A stretch of 64,000 nt of DNA from Anarhynchus alexandrinus (taxonomy: Eukaryota > Chordata > Aves > Charadriiformes > Charadriidae): NCBI GenBank assembly GCA_008711295.1, contig VUYV01000082.1, forward strand, positions 1,283,180-1,347,179, in the 5' to 3' direction. The position numbers and the translations under genes were made by a program. The notes beneath the pieces were generated by a model. The model searched no databases. It saw only the letters and a program-made list of their open reading frames with translations, and was not told the DNA's origin. This document shows positions 14,001 to 27,529 of this stretch, in pieces (within the stretch, counting starts at the first letter, position 1; the number at the start of each line of letters is the position of its first letter).

Positions 14001-15130
14001 ACTTGGTGATGTTCTCCAGTCTCTCATAACTGCCATAATGGAGTTATGTAGGATCTCAGGTTCTAAATGAGTGCAAAAATACACTTAGTCCTGCTAAAGG
14101 TAGAGAAAGACTGAAAAGTAGTTCCCTAAAGTTTTAAAACTAAAAGAGTAAATAAACCTTCCCCCTCACCATCCACTAAAATTTTCTGAAAGGTGTCCTA
14201 ACCCACTGATACCAATGGTAAAACTTCTGATTTTCTCATACTCTGTCTTTCGGTCTTTGCTAGATCACAAAAATAGATATGAAAAAAAAGAAAAGGCAAC
14301 ATGCAGTCACAGCTGCTTCTTAAATCACCATGTTTACTAAATATAGGCAAAGAGACCAAACTAAGTACCCTATATTTTGCTACTCTGGTGTGTTCTTAGA
14401 CATTTCACAACAAAATAAGCATCAGCAGAAAAGTCACAAAAGACATAAGGAAATACCAATCTGTTCTCAGACCATCCATGTTTTTAAAAGGAGAACTAAT
14501 TTCTTACTGGTTAGGCTGATTTGATGGATTACAAGAAAATGGAAGTCAATTCAGTGTGTTTATAAACTGGCACACTAAACATGTCAGAAATGAACACAAC
14601 AATATGTAGACCTGATGCTTAACAGAGAATAAATCAATCAAGCGGACACAGATTATTTTACAATACACACACTCTGAGCAACAAAAGGATGAATGGTGGG
14701 TTAAGGAGAGAGTAAAAACCACAAAACCTGTTACCTTTTATTACAGACTACTCTGACTAGAGCCAACAACTGCTTTCCACGTGTAATAGTAGGGACATCA
14801 GCCCTAGATGATCTACAGGCCATTAAGACTCCTGGACAGCATTAAGAGAATTAACTTAACTTTGCCAGTATAAACTATTAGCTAAAAGCAAAAATATCCA
14901 GTCAGAGAGAATCCTTGATCTCTTCTGCTGCTCAAGATAGAGAGTTCAGGAAGCTGAAGCCAAACTGACAAACCAGCAAGAATCTTAACCTAGCTGCCTT
15001 CAGACAGAAAATGTGCCTTGAGAAGTGGGGGCAGAGAGAAGGAGGTAAGGCTACTGTCTTTCGAGAAAATGTACAGCGCCTTTCAAAGTCACTGGGAAGA
15101 CAGTGTATATCTTTGCACCTTGCAGCACAA
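11095..15130. other. Probable LARGE1 intron, no gene seen
   Basis: AT-rich DNA with homopolymer runs (T11 at 12333-12343) and two inverted repeats near 13.98 and 14.03 kb. The stretch 13130-13330 has balanced base composition with CAATTG-rich inverted words around an E-box-like CATCTG, and may be a regulatory block. Confidence 0.4.
13974..13996. repeat. Perfect 10-bp inverted repeat with 3-nt spacer
   Basis: TGAAACTCAT (13974-13983), spacer ATC, then ATGAGTTTCA (13987-13996) form a perfect inverted repeat. A second quasi-palindrome, CATAACTGCCAT followed by ATGGAGTTATG, lies at 14025-14048. Confidence 0.75.
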
Positions 15131-15133
15131 ACA

Positions 15134-15290
15134 GCGCTTGCTGGTGACCACAAAGACCGTCTTTAATCCCGTGGGAACTTCGCGTCTTCCACCCACAACT
15201 GAGGTGACATGCATGGCTATCTTGCTATAATCAAGCGCCCCTTCCCTCACCATGCCACGGACCAACGACTTGAGCTCTTTGCCTCGCAGT
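15134..15290. promoter_or_regulatory. Local CpG cluster in an AT-rich intron
   Basis: About nine CpG dinucleotides occur within roughly 155 bp (for example in GACCGTC, TTCGCGTC, AAGCGCC, CACGGA and CTCGCAG). CpG is otherwise rare in the surrounding kilobases. The stretch is too short to be a standard CpG island. It could be a conserved enhancer or a GC-rich repeat remnant. Confidence 0.25.
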
Positions 15291-15299
15291 TTCACACCT

Positions 15300-18200
15300 A
15301 AGGGTGACTATCAGAGCTACTCAAATTAGTTATCCTGGGAACACACACTGCTCAAGACGCATTTACCCAGTTCCAGACAAAACACCAGTGTTGCAACTTG
15401 TGTGTGCACCAGAATTTCAAATCTTCAAAGTTAGGCCATTCTGCTCTACTTAGGTTCGTCAGGGCTCTGCCAGATGCAAAGTCAGATGATTCTGAAAACA
15501 TACTATCTTCCACTTTGTATAACATGTTCATTTTCATTTCTTGGTTTACATTGTTCATAGGATGCCAGTAACTAAGCCCAGTAAAAACTTATATGCATGT
15601 TAACCACATAAGGAAGAAGTTACAGCCAGCAGTGGGGTTACTCAGATGGTTGAATCTATGTAAGCACTTAAGTTTATGCAGAATCAGGGCCTTGTATTTC
15701 AGAACAGGACTTAACGCATTCCATACCTTACATATTCAGTGGGAAAACAGCTGTGAGTGAGTGCAGTCTTGGGGTTCTGAATTTAAAGTTCAGAAATCCA
15801 GTCATACATGGTTCCCACAGCATCCATTATTCTCTCCACTGGCACATACGTAGTGTTTTGCATTGCTGTTTATGCTAAGAAATTTATGCCCTGAAGTGTA
15901 TGTAAAACATTACCAACTTATGTTTCCCACAGCTGCTGTAACTCTAAAGTTCCTGGCTTCTGTGCATTTAAATTAACAGTCATAACAATACACCAAAGCC
16001 TTTTCTTGCACTGAAATTCAATTCTAGATTTTTTTTTTAACAGTACATAACCAAAACGCTTATATTGATCTCCTGCTGAAATAGCTCTCCTTCTCAGTAC
16101 ATTCTGAAACAACAGTGGCAGGTCATTTACTGCTGCTCCTGCACAACATCTGATTTTCATACCTAACATTTTCTCAAATATGTCTTTTTTACAATGTCAT
16201 GGTCACTTGCCCTTGTGAAAGGTCGTATTTATAGCTCATGTGAAGTTTTCCAGTTAAGCCTTTTTGAAATCACCCACTCACAGAAAATAACATCAGAACA
16301 AGGCAGTTAACATATTGTTTTATCCCCTATCCTGTGTCAATCTGCACAGCATTTTAGTCAGCTCCTTTGTACCTGTCCCCTCCTCACCGTGAAATAAATA
16401 AAATTCTAAGCAAAGAAGTACCAAAAAACTCAATTCAATGGGTAACTTCCCTAAAGTCATGGAAAAATGGGGACAAAGAAAGAAAGTACTTCCTGTTACA
16501 GTTAAACAGTGATTGAATAATATTTGCAAGGTGAATTATCTTCTCCTGGAAAATAAGCGATTTTCTCAAATAATCAAAAAAATCGTGCATAGGGTCTGCA
16601 TCAAAAATGTAAAATTTTAGCTTAACAGTCACAGTCTTTGAAAAACAGTGAGCCTCTTAAAAAGGGCATTTAGAATGGAAACATTTTAACAATCTTGACT
16701 CTTGACACTTCATTATTTTCCTATGTGTATTTATACAATATACGTACCTGAAGAATATGGAAGACTGTTCTCTTCTGGTGATCCTTATTAAACAAGGAAC
16801 TTGATAAGAAGGATTATGTGAAGAGCTGCAGAAAGGCCCAAGTGCTAGAAAACGTATTTCAGAATGAACTGCTGAAGGACAGAAATCTATTCAGATAAAT
16901 AAAAGTATGGATAATAGGCAATTTGTTCATATCCCTAAGTACGTATGAGAAATACTAAAATTAATTCCAAGAAGACTCTTCCGATTGTAAGAGAATGGTA
17001 CAAGAACCAGTGGCTGATACCTGAATTTTCAAAAATGCAAGACAGGTATGAATTGTACAAGGTACAAATTTTGATCAGAGAAAGTAACTAAGCATTGAAA
17101 TAACTAGCAAGAATCACCACCAATTTTCTGTCTCTGTACATTTTAAAATCAAGAACCAGTTTTTGTAAAAGGTGATAAAAAAATAATCCTGTGCCCTGTG
17201 TCATTCAGAAGATTACAACTGTCTCTTTTTGCTTGGTAGAAATTTCCTTTATATCAGTGATTTTGGTGAAAGACTGAGAGCACTATCAGAGCTAAAGAAT
17301 GTGCACCCCGCAGCTCAGTCACCTCCAGGGTACCTCAGCCCCTGCCTGGAGGGCCACACTTGTGAAATTTCAAGGAGGAATTTGGAAGTGTGAGAATTCA
17401 AAGGTTTAGGGCATGTGAACTAATGCACTTCTACCACACTTCTGTTGTGAAGCCAGCCAAAGCCAAACTCTGCATTAATCTGCTGCCATATTTCACGGCA
17501 CCAAAATGACCAGGCTTTGTTTCAAAAATCTACTAAATCATACAAACCTTATGCTTTAATATTATTGGCTGCAACCAAAGAAAGAAAGAAGCAATATAAA
17601 TGTTAATGAGAAGATGTCTGTTTCACTTTATTTAAAAGCCAGTCTAATCCCGTAATCCTAACAAACAAAAATACTAGGCTCTCCACAATTACAACATAAC
17701 AATGTCCAGATGGTGTCTGTCTGTGGGGAACAAGAAGAACAAGGGGCTTTACAAGCTAAACTCCAGTGAAAAACTCTGAGTCCCAAGCAAAACTAGCAGA
17801 GGCGTTGAAAGAGTGACTTGACTGGAATAAGTAGCACCTGTTGCTTATAAAGGTATTCCATTTCATTTTTTAAGAGGAATTCTCATAACACAGTGAGCAG
17901 AGGAGCCAGGTGTATACACTCCAACATTGCAGAAGGAAGAACAGTTTATATAACATAGCTTGAAGATTTTTCAGTTTTCCTTTCTAAATTTCTGTGGTTT
18001 ATTTAAGAGGTATAAAAATTATAAAATCAGCCATTGAGTTCTCAATGAAAGCTGCAAGATTTGAAGGTACACATTAACAACATATGGAGAGCTAGAAAGA
18101 CAAAGAAGAGAAGATTAGAAAGGGCTCATAATTTTTCCCTTGTGAAGCCTCATTGTGGTGCATAGTTGGAAGTGCCATTTTAGTAATACTAAAGTAGAAT

Positions 18201-19180
18201 TATTGTGCAAAGATATACTCATTCAGTTCTTTGTAATGCCATACCCGTTTGTGTAAACTCAGTGCATGATGCTCTATTGCAGGCTTAAAGTGGGGCTTCA
18301 GCAAAATTTCAAAAGGGGTCTTGAAGCCAGATGATTCAAGCTAGAAGGATATTCCCTCAAGCAAAGCTTTTGAAATTCAAATAAAAAAATGAAGAAACCT
18401 AATATGCTGATGGGAGAAGAGGAGCAATGTATCTACTCATCACACACTGAAGTCTTGGAAAGCATTGCATGCTTGGAAAACTAAATGTACCTGAAGTCAA
18501 ACTGAATGTGTGACCTTTTTCTTTATTTAGAAATCTTAGAAAATCTGTAATTTTTTAACATAATAAGAACTGTGACTTTACATAATATAAATAGATGCAT
18601 TGCAGACAATTTTAAGACTGACTTTTGTTAACAGGAACGTAAACCAGGGTATCTTCTATCCAGCGGTCCATACTAAATAACCAGGGGAAGACAGTGTGCT
18701 CAAGAATAAAGGAGGGAATTTGTCCAGGGAACAGCCAAGAACACTACATAATATGTATCAGAAAGGATAGGCTGTTTTATTGACTTCAGTATTTATTCTG
18801 TGCCAGTACTCAAAAAGGGGAAACAAAATGATCATGATGACTCTTGGGCCTGTTACAGTGATGCCAAATGCACTAAGTGCACTTAAAGTAATGAAAAAGT
18901 TAATCCAGAAATGAGTAGACAGAAAATTAATTGATAGGAATATAATTAAAGATACACAGCTTTTTCTTTTTTTTTTTTTACTATTGATCTTCTCTGATCA
19001 GACTGATTTTATCTTTTGATCAGATTTAAAGTTGGCAAATAAAGATTATGCACAGATGTAATATGTTAAGGCATCTGCACAGTGTCTGATCTAGTAATAA
19101 ATTTTCGTGTTGAAAAGACAGAATACCAGGACATTCTATTTTATGAACTAAAAATTGGCTAGGTAAACAGATTGCAAGCA
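15300..19180. other. Probable LARGE1 intron, no gene seen
   Basis: AT-rich sequence with short chance ORFs only and a T-rich run at 18961-18979. An 8-bp inverted pair, CCTCCAGG and CCTGGAGG, occurs near 17.32-17.35 kb. No repeat family was recognised. Confidence 0.45.
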
Positions 19181-19189
19181 ACAGGTGTC

Positions 19190-19995
19190 AATTACCGAAA
19201 CAGGAATATCTGCTGGGACCTCAAAGGAATCGGTATTCTGCTGGTTCCTATTTAGCATTTGACCGATGCTTTGGAAATAAAAAAAGAACTTTACATATGA
19301 CACAAAGTTAATAGTGTAAATTATGCTGAAGACAGGGCAATCCTGTCCCACTCAAACAAAATGCAGTTCAGTATGTCCAATTGCAAAGTATACTTTTGAG
19401 AACAAACAATGCAGATCATATCTATAAAATAGAATGGTATATTTTGGAAAACAAGGATCATGGAAGGGACTCAAAAGTCAGAGTAGATAAGCAAGCAATT
19501 GAAAAAAAAGCTTCAAGAGCTGAAGCTATAAAAGAAAGGGGGAGTGTAAGCAATTAGGTCTTTGGAAGTATAATTGGGGGAGTAAAGAGTAGGAGGAGAT
19601 AAATATATGTTGTACCCCTGCACATACAAGGGTCTTGCACTGACAAGAATGATACTTCATACGTGAGGTACTTGTGCCATGTGTATTTTTAAAAGCATGT
19701 TGAAAGTCTGGAGACAGTTCAGAAGAGAACCAGAAAATGAATTGAAGACTAGAGATAATGGCCCACAATTGAAAGAGATCAATCTGTTTAGCTTATAGAA
19801 AAGAAAGCTGAGAAGTGAGTTGATTAAACTGTATAAGCTCCCTCACAGGGAGAAAATAGCAGGTACTGAAGAGCTCTTTAATCTAGTGGAGAACAATACA
19901 GCAAGAACCAGCGACTGGAAGCCGTAGTCAGACAATTTCAAGTTAGAAACAGGGTACACATTTTTGTCATTGAACATGACTAATCAATGCACAAG
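19190..19995 (+). mobile_element. Ancient CR1 LINE, ORF2 reverse transcriptase to C-terminus, highly decayed
   Basis: Scattered conserved CR1 blocks appear in order on the plus strand. Near 19215-19265 is a remnant of the PQGSVLGP-like RT motif. Near 19285-19310 the catalytic FADDTK motif is reduced to FTYDTK, so the first Asp is lost. MQF-x-MS-x-CKV-like codons follow near 19361-19392, then QKRTRK near 19715 and the FSL-x-KRKLRSELIKLYKL block at 19786-19840. Many frameshifts and stops separate them. No intact ORF or 3' tail remains. Confidence 0.7.
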
Positions 19996-19999
19996 CTTC

Positions 20000-22660
20000 C
20001 TATGGGGAGCGATAATTTTCTATGTTTTGAATCATTACTACATTTCCAAAGGATAGGCTTTAGCCTCACAGAAGTAACACTACAGCAAAACCTAAGTAGT
20101 CTGCCTCACTACAATAAACTCGGGGTAAAATACAATGATGTGATACAAAGACCAGCTCAGACAACTGGGAGGTCCTTAACAGCCTTGAACTCTATGAACA
20201 TATGACTTCTACCAAGGTTTATAATTTGTCCTGGGAAGTGCACACTGACATACCTCATTGACGTTTTTGCTGCTGTCAGGATCAGGCCTTACGCTACCTA
20301 CTCCACCACTGCATACAAGGTCTAACCTAAAATACTGTCCATCCCCAAGTGTCTCTCTTGACACATTTGAATTGGAAGGCAACCTATCAGAGAGGAAGCA
20401 GATATTTCTCAATCTTTTTGCTAAGTAAACAAGAAGGCAATTGCCACAAATATCTGTGGCCAATTTCGGTACAGCCTACCAAGCTGCCAGAGCTCAGTGT
20501 GACCATTGGTAGCTGCACGTTGCAGTGCAAATTGGCATGGATTACCACAGAATTTCCTAAGAGCTGCCATTCCCTGGAAACTGAAACTGAATGAAACATC
20601 TGAAAACTAATGATTCCCAAGTCTATTCTGGAATTAGAGAGAAAAAGAGATGCAGCACTGGGCACTCTCATGCTGTAGGTAGTAAGGATAGTAAGCAGGA
20701 AAAAAAAGATACACATCCCAAGTACTACTTGAGATGTCATACTTCTTCAACGAATCTTCCTTAGGACTATACGACAGATTAAAGAAGAAAATCCAGCAGT
20801 CATTTAGATGACAAGCCCATGTACCTGCCTTATGAGTACTGCTTAGATTATACAATCTTCATTCATGCGAATGCAAATGTGGACTGTTACTCAAAGAGTC
20901 TTGGTTTTCTTTTTTATAGCAAGTAGATTTCTTGTTCCACAGAATGCCAAAGCGAAGCTTGAAATTGTTATCTAGTTATGAATTCTGATCTAATAATTCA
21001 TAACCCAAATGGCAACTAATGAGGACTTTTATTTTTAGGAGAACAGATGCAGAGTTGCTTTAGAAACAAAACTAAAAATTCAATGTCATGATTTTTGTGA
21101 TCCAGAACTCATGATAGTAGGACATTTGGGATTGGCAATACTGTAAATGATATTTTTTCTAGCCAAAGAGACACCATCAGTCAAATTAAATTCTATTAAA
21201 TCTTTAAAAATGGAGACTGTTTAAAATATTTAAAAGTTTGAGAAATTACATCCATTCTTTTCTCTTTCTGCCTATTTTTGTGATTTTACGATTAGATATT
21301 CTTGTTTTACAGACTAAGAGAAGTGTTTTCTGTTCACACAGAGATAGACAGATATAATCTTTATTTATTTTTCTGATATTGAAAATGGGTATGTAATGAA
21401 GCTTTCCTACGGGTGAGTTTAATTCATTCATGACAGTTATGTATCACCTTGTCTTTCAAATTTTTTAACATATCCCCATTTTTGAAAAACTCAATTAAAA
21501 GAAAAAACTCTTTAAATTGCCAGAGATAACATTTATCAGCTTCAGGCTGGGATTCACCAAGAAGCCTGAAGCTCAGTTAAGTATCCATCTTCTTATAATT
21601 AATCAGGTTTTTTCTTTTTTTAAAGGCAAAAAAAATAACCAGAAAATGGAAAGAATGGATAAGACTTAGAGAATAATTACCCTTGAAGGTTACAGATTTT
21701 CAAATACTCATTAAAGATATGAATGGAACTGTTTAAAAAAAAAAAAGTACTGAATTTTCTTTTCTGATAAAATTCAAGAAAATTGAAAGGTCAACTTTGA
21801 TTTATGTGGTAAAATGTATCCCAGTGCTCTCCCTTTCTAGCCTCCAGTGAGCTGATAACTCATTCCCTTCCAGAAGTTTTAGGCTCATTTGATGCTACAG
21901 ACTCAGAAATAAACAACAAACAGTTACATTTTTGCAGATACTGACTTGTTAAAATCTTAGTTCCAAATACACTCATATCAGTCATCTCTCTCTACAACCT
22001 GGTGTCTCACCACATGTCTATTTTTGGCTTCAACATCTGGGAAAGAGACCCAGAAGAAATCCAGCAGGGTTCTGCAGGAAGAAGGGGGATCCTATGTCAG
22101 GCTCTGCAGTACAGTAGCTGCATTTCCCACCCAGCTGTGCAGCTGGCAGGGAGAATTCCCACTATAACCAAACCAGATCTCAAGCTAGGAGTAGACTACG
22201 TCTTTCTGCCACTTCACATACAGCACATTTAGGGTTGTTTCCTACAGGCACATAGTATCTCCCCATTCTTAGCTGTGGCATAATGTGCGCACAGTTTTGC
22301 TTGCCATTTATCAAGCCCAAATTACTCATTACTCCCCGGGTAACATGCACTTCTGCTCTGGATAAACATTTGCCACAGAGGCCTTATCTGCAATTCAAAC
22401 AACCCAAGACTCAAAGGAAAGCATAAGAGGCAGGGAATAACATTTTTTACCTTCTCAAACCCTGCTCCCAAAGTAAAATGTGCTCCAAACTCTGATAATC
22501 TATTTAAACCTCCACCGTTCAAAAAGATACTCTTTTTTTTCACTTTAGAAGAATGGACATATCAGTAGGTACTCCACTGATAACACTTAGTTCTTTAACT
22601 ATCTTCTAAATAAAATTGCCTTTCAGACTTTCAAAGTTCTACTTTGACTAAAAACAGATA
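20000..22660. other. Probable LARGE1 intron, no gene seen
   Basis: AT-rich DNA with chance ORFs on both strands. No repeat family, exon or RNA gene was recognised. Confidence 0.45.
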
Positions 22661-22669
22661 CCAAAATAA

Positions 22670-22930
22670 TGCCCCATAATTACTAACAGTAATTACCCCA
22701 ATAATTACTAATTAATTATTTGGGAGCTTTGATGAATCTTTTGCCCCAAGGCTTCGCAAATTTCTGACAGCGGGAACTGTAGGTAGGAGATAAATTGCCC
22801 TCTCTGTGCTTAGCAGCAGCAGATCGAAACCTCCCTGAAAGCAAGCAGGCGCTGGCTGAGAGACAGGACATAATTGGATGGATCAGTGGCTCGGATCTCT
22901 TGGAAAAGCCTCTGTTCTCCTCCACTGTTT
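22670..22930. promoter_or_regulatory. Candidate enhancer: homeodomain-site cluster plus GC-balanced block
   Basis: At 22675-22720 the words ATAATTAC, GTAATTAC, ATAATTAC and TAATTAATTATT pack several TAATTA/TAATTAC homeodomain core sites into 45 bp. A GC-balanced block (22721-22930) with scattered CpGs follows and has no coding similarity. Such an arrangement suits a developmental enhancer. This is inferred from motif content only. Confidence 0.3.
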
Positions 22931-24419
22931 TTTTCAGGCCCTCTACTCTTCGGCTGCCTTCTTGCCCCCTACTCCTCTCACATAACCATTATGTCTGTAA
23001 CTTGGTGATGGGTCATGGCAGCTCTGAAGTGCAGACGCACCAGAAATGTTTCATTAACTAGTTCAGACACTGACAACAGTGAGGCTGTATCGGCTCAGGC
23101 TGCACTCGGAATCCCAAAATATCCATGCTGCCACGGCACCAGTAGCAGTGAATACACTGGATACGCAACAGCAGTGCTCCAACGGTGCTTTTAAAGGCAA
23201 TGTAGATGTACTTTGAGTTTTGCTACCCTGTCAGAATGAATGAATTGCTTTGCTTATTTCTATACAACATGTAAACATCTCTTCTCCCTCCCAGCACCTC
23301 TTCTCCCCAGCCCTTCCCAAGTCTGGGAGGCTATCATAAATGACTGAATAAGAAACAGAGCTTCTTGCCTCTTATTTCATGTCTTGCCATTTATTTCTTC
23401 CTAGTTGCATTAGTCACAGTGAAATAATGCTAAAACCATCTAGCAACTAGCTAACTGTAAATACAAACACCCTCCAACAACACCATCATTTCTGGGAGGC
23501 ATTAGCCCAACATACTAAATTATGAACGCTATCCAGAGAGAAGCAAGGCATGGATTTGTGAAGAAATTTTCAACTATCTGAAAATCTTGTACTTTTCTAC
23601 TTACTCTTGGCTGGCTGTACAATTTCAAATCATGTTTTCTTCAGTGGAAGCCCCTAACAGAAAACCTCCAAAAAAGCATTCAAGTCAGCGCAAATAAACC
23701 AGATGCAAGCAAACTATACAGCTGAAGAGTATGTTACAAAAAAAAGAACAGAAAGCCAAGTTGGTTAGGTGAAATTTACTTTTAAAGAGAATAATTAATT
23801 ATCATATAAGAAGGAGCCCCAATATAGTAACAGAAACTGCAGTCGGTGGTTTTTTATGTGAAGCATAGCTAACCAGGTATTTAGACAGAAGGCTATACAG
23901 CATCAGAAAGCAATAGACAGGTGAACTGTGCACAACAGATTTGCATGACTTCTCCATTCTGAAATGTCACTGTTGTATAGAAAGGAACATCTAAGCTATA
24001 TTGGATCTTGTCTGGTATAACTGGGAGGATGCAACACTCTTCCCTTTTAGCTCCATTTTCAGGTTTCTAGGGACTTTTGCACAGAACACATTATAACTTT
24101 GCTGAACAATGTTGCTTCGTTTTGTATGTCCAAAATAAAACTTTTTTTCTGGTGAAAACCAATTTTAAAAAAAGACAAAACAAATGGGATTAAGTTGTTT
24201 TGGTTGGGTTTTTTTTTGTTTGTTTCTTTTTTTTAAGAGAGAAAGAAAATTAATGATGTACATGTGGAGGGAAACTCCAGTGGTTAATATTTTCTGATCA
24301 CATCATCACTGGTGCTGAACAAAGAACATAAAGACTATTAGAGAAATACTAGAATAGCAGCTCTTATTCCTGCTAGGCAGCACTGCAAATATACCCCCAG
24401 GAATTCAGTGATAAAATAG
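22931..24419. other. Probable LARGE1 intron, no gene seen
   Basis: Intronic AT-rich DNA with a T/G-rich stretch at 24195-24235. No genes or repeat family were recognised. Confidence 0.45.
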
Positions 24420-24730
24420 AGAACATTGAACATGTGTGACAGAGAGCCAGAGTGAAATGAAGCACGAAAAAGAAGTGCAACACGGAAAGCTTAAAAGGGC
24501 TCAAGGTGTGAAAACACTGAGGAAGGAGTAAGACTGTGAGGTATGTGTGAACCAGCGCAAGTGCAAGAGGAAAACAGGAACAGGATTTCGAGTGAGTAAC
24601 GCTGAAAGTGATAGAGGGTAACCAAGCATAAACGTGAAAGAAAAAACAGGGGTACGAATGAGCGTACAAGTGAGCAATAGAGCATGGCAGAGTGACATGC
24701 TGTGATGCAGTAAGAGATGGCAAAAGTAAG
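24420..24730. repeat. Purine-rich, CpG-bearing degenerate repeat-like tract
   Basis: The plus strand is dominated by A and G, with recurring words such as GTGAGYAA, GAGTGA, AGTGCAA and ACGTGAAAG, and more CpG than its flanks. The strand bias removes stop codons on the minus strand, leaving three overlapping open frames there (24373-24723, 24491-24685 and 24501-24971). I read this as decayed simple or minisatellite sequence, not a gene. Confidence 0.35.
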
Positions 24731-27520
24731 AAAACCAGATGGAAAAGAGTTTTAATGATGATTTTTTTGGGGGGCTGCTTTTATTTTCATCATTTATCAG
24801 GAGAGAGACTGTTACATGAAAACAGACCAGCAAGTAATGTAAGAAACAATAACCATAGTAAGTACTAAGAATTCTCAATAAACAAGCCGTTTGGAAATTG
24901 CCTTCAGTTTTGTCCACCAAGCTGAGGTAGTCAGAATGAGCATGCAGCACGTCATTTGGAAAACAGCACACTGAACGAAAGGGGAACCAATAACTTCAAA
25001 AGTGCAGCAAAGCATTTAAATGTTTTCTCCCTTATGTGATGAAATGTTCGTGTCACAGCCTACTGTGAAGCCAAAACGTATGTATAGTATCACAATAAAA
25101 AGTCTTCAGCAAGGAATTAAGGGCAGAGAAATTAGGGGCTACAGACATTAGGCACAACTATCTGTAAGAGATGGCTGACTAAAAGTTCTACTGCACAGCT
25201 GTGGTTACACAAAAATATGAAAACAGGAAATATTTCTCCATTCACATAACCCAAACGGGAAAGGAACACAGGTATTCAAATACTTTTCTGGATAACACCA
25301 GTTATGGTGCTGAAATTACTTTGCTTATCCTAGTAACAGCTTTGATGGATCTCCTGCACTCTTTTTTTTCATCTAGGCTACAGGACACCTTTTTTCATCT
25401 AGTACACTTTCCAAGAGTTTCAAGACAATCTCCACCTATGTAAAATGTCAAGTAGAAGAAAAAGCGAGCTATTTCATTTTGTGTAGTTAATGACAGAGAA
25501 ACTGCTTGTTTTGTTTTTTTGAAGAATGCCTCAAGTTTGTTAGAGTGTAAGAATATTAAAGACAAAAGGTTGGATGGCTTCCCTGTGAACATTCAAACTC
25601 TCAAGAACAGTGATTTCATTTAACCTTTCTACAGTCATATTTATTTCAGAAAAGATTCAATTTGTCATATTCATGTCATAATCTTGAAAAGCTATAATAA
25701 AAGATTCCTAGAGATTCATTTATATCTTGAAGGTTATTGAAAGTCTATGTGGTGAATAAATACCTTATTTATGTTTATCCAGTCTCAAATTTGGATGTCA
25801 TGGACTAGATTTCATCAATAGCTTTCTAAAAAACTACATAAAGAGCATATTATAAATAATAATGAAATAGATGATTAAAATAAAATTTTCTTTACCCCAG
25901 TTTTAAATGGGAGTGATCTTTTCTTTCAAAGACAACTGGGCAAACAGGAACACGTCTTCATATTTTACACATACATACTTACACATACTTTTATAGATTT
26001 TTTTTGATCTTCAATTATTGTTTCAGCAATTTGGTTTACATACTAACTAGTTTCAGCAACTAGAAATACCCAAAACTCAACCTGCATGGCAAAAGTAAAA
26101 GAATCGTTTTTCTGCCAGCTGAGTTATTCATCAGAATGCTGCTAGTAATTCTGTTGATATTCAGTTCAGAATAGTTTCCAACTCATTCTCCTATACATGG
26201 AATAGCTTTGCAGTGCTAAAAAAAAAATCATTTGTTGACCAACAGAAAAAGCATATGAAAAGGGAGGTGAGTCCTAAAGAAAGTTGATTCCTCCTGATCA
26301 CGTTCATACATAAAATAAAGTTACATTTCAAGAGACTGCCTTCTCTTTCTGTTAAAAATCTATAGACTTGGACAACATAAATTTAGTATCATGAGTGCAA
26401 AAGACATGCAAGAAGGGCATGGGTCTAGGCTTTAGGGCCACCTGACTTGAATAAGCACCAAAACATATGGAAACTCCATCAGTGGGCAGGTGACCTATAT
26501 CTCATAAATGCAAGTTGAGACAAACAGGACACAATGCAATTCCACCTAAGAAAGCTGTATGCACTATGTGTGGGACTCAGCCACAGCATGTTCATTTACT
26601 ATGACTGAACAGGGTTTGGGCATGCTATGAAGAGAGATTATAGCCACTTATTAACAATCTTGCTGTATTTTTTTGCAGGACTGGGGCTGTTTGCCCCTGC
26701 ATTTTTGACAAATATTAATGTAATAACTATACTTGTCTTTAAAATTCCTCCTCCTGTGTCAGTGTGTTATAGTGTTACTCCTCACATCCTAACCTTTCCT
26801 CTTGTGCAATGCTTCCAAGGGGCTTTTTATATTTGATAATAATGGGCACTAACTCCCCACAAATAAAATCTAAGTCATTGGGAGCTACAAGTTCTCAGCA
26901 TCTCTCAGGATGAAGTCTGTATTTTGCTGAACGTTTCTGTATCCTTCAGGACAGGAAGTATAGTAGGAGGAAAATCAATGTGCCAGGCAAAGAAATAACA
27001 GGTGGATCAGAGCTTTTTCAATACATGCTGTGTGTTTCTTTACAAATTGCATTCCCTGAACCACCCACTTTGAAAGAAATCCACTTTCCCACACAAGTGC
27101 TTTGAGTAGTTCAGGTTACAGAGACAGACTGTCACTCAAAAGATTTACAAGCAGCATTTTGGAAGCTTAACAGAATTCCTTTTTCTCCATCAACACTTCT
27201 TTTCCTTTGCCTAAAAAGGTAGGTGTGACTAATTAGTCCCCAACACTCCATTATAATAACAATAATATTACCTAGCTTATATAGTGTTTTCCATCAGTAG
27301 ATCAAAAAGTACTTAGTAAAGAAAGCAAGTGTCATTACCTCATCATGTAATACCCACTAAATAATCAGCTCTGCTGTTGCTTTAATCCTTAAAAATGGTG
27401 TTTTAAAACCATGAAGAAGCCAAAACATAATCTCCAAATAATACACCTTCTCTAGCAAAGGAGATTATTGCCTGTTCAGTGGAACCAAAGAGGGTTCCAT
27501 GAAGCAAAAAGGAACATATT
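24731..27520. other. Probable LARGE1 intron, no gene seen
   Basis: AT-rich intronic DNA without recognisable features. Confidence 0.45.
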
Positions 27521-27529
27521 TGCAAAGAT

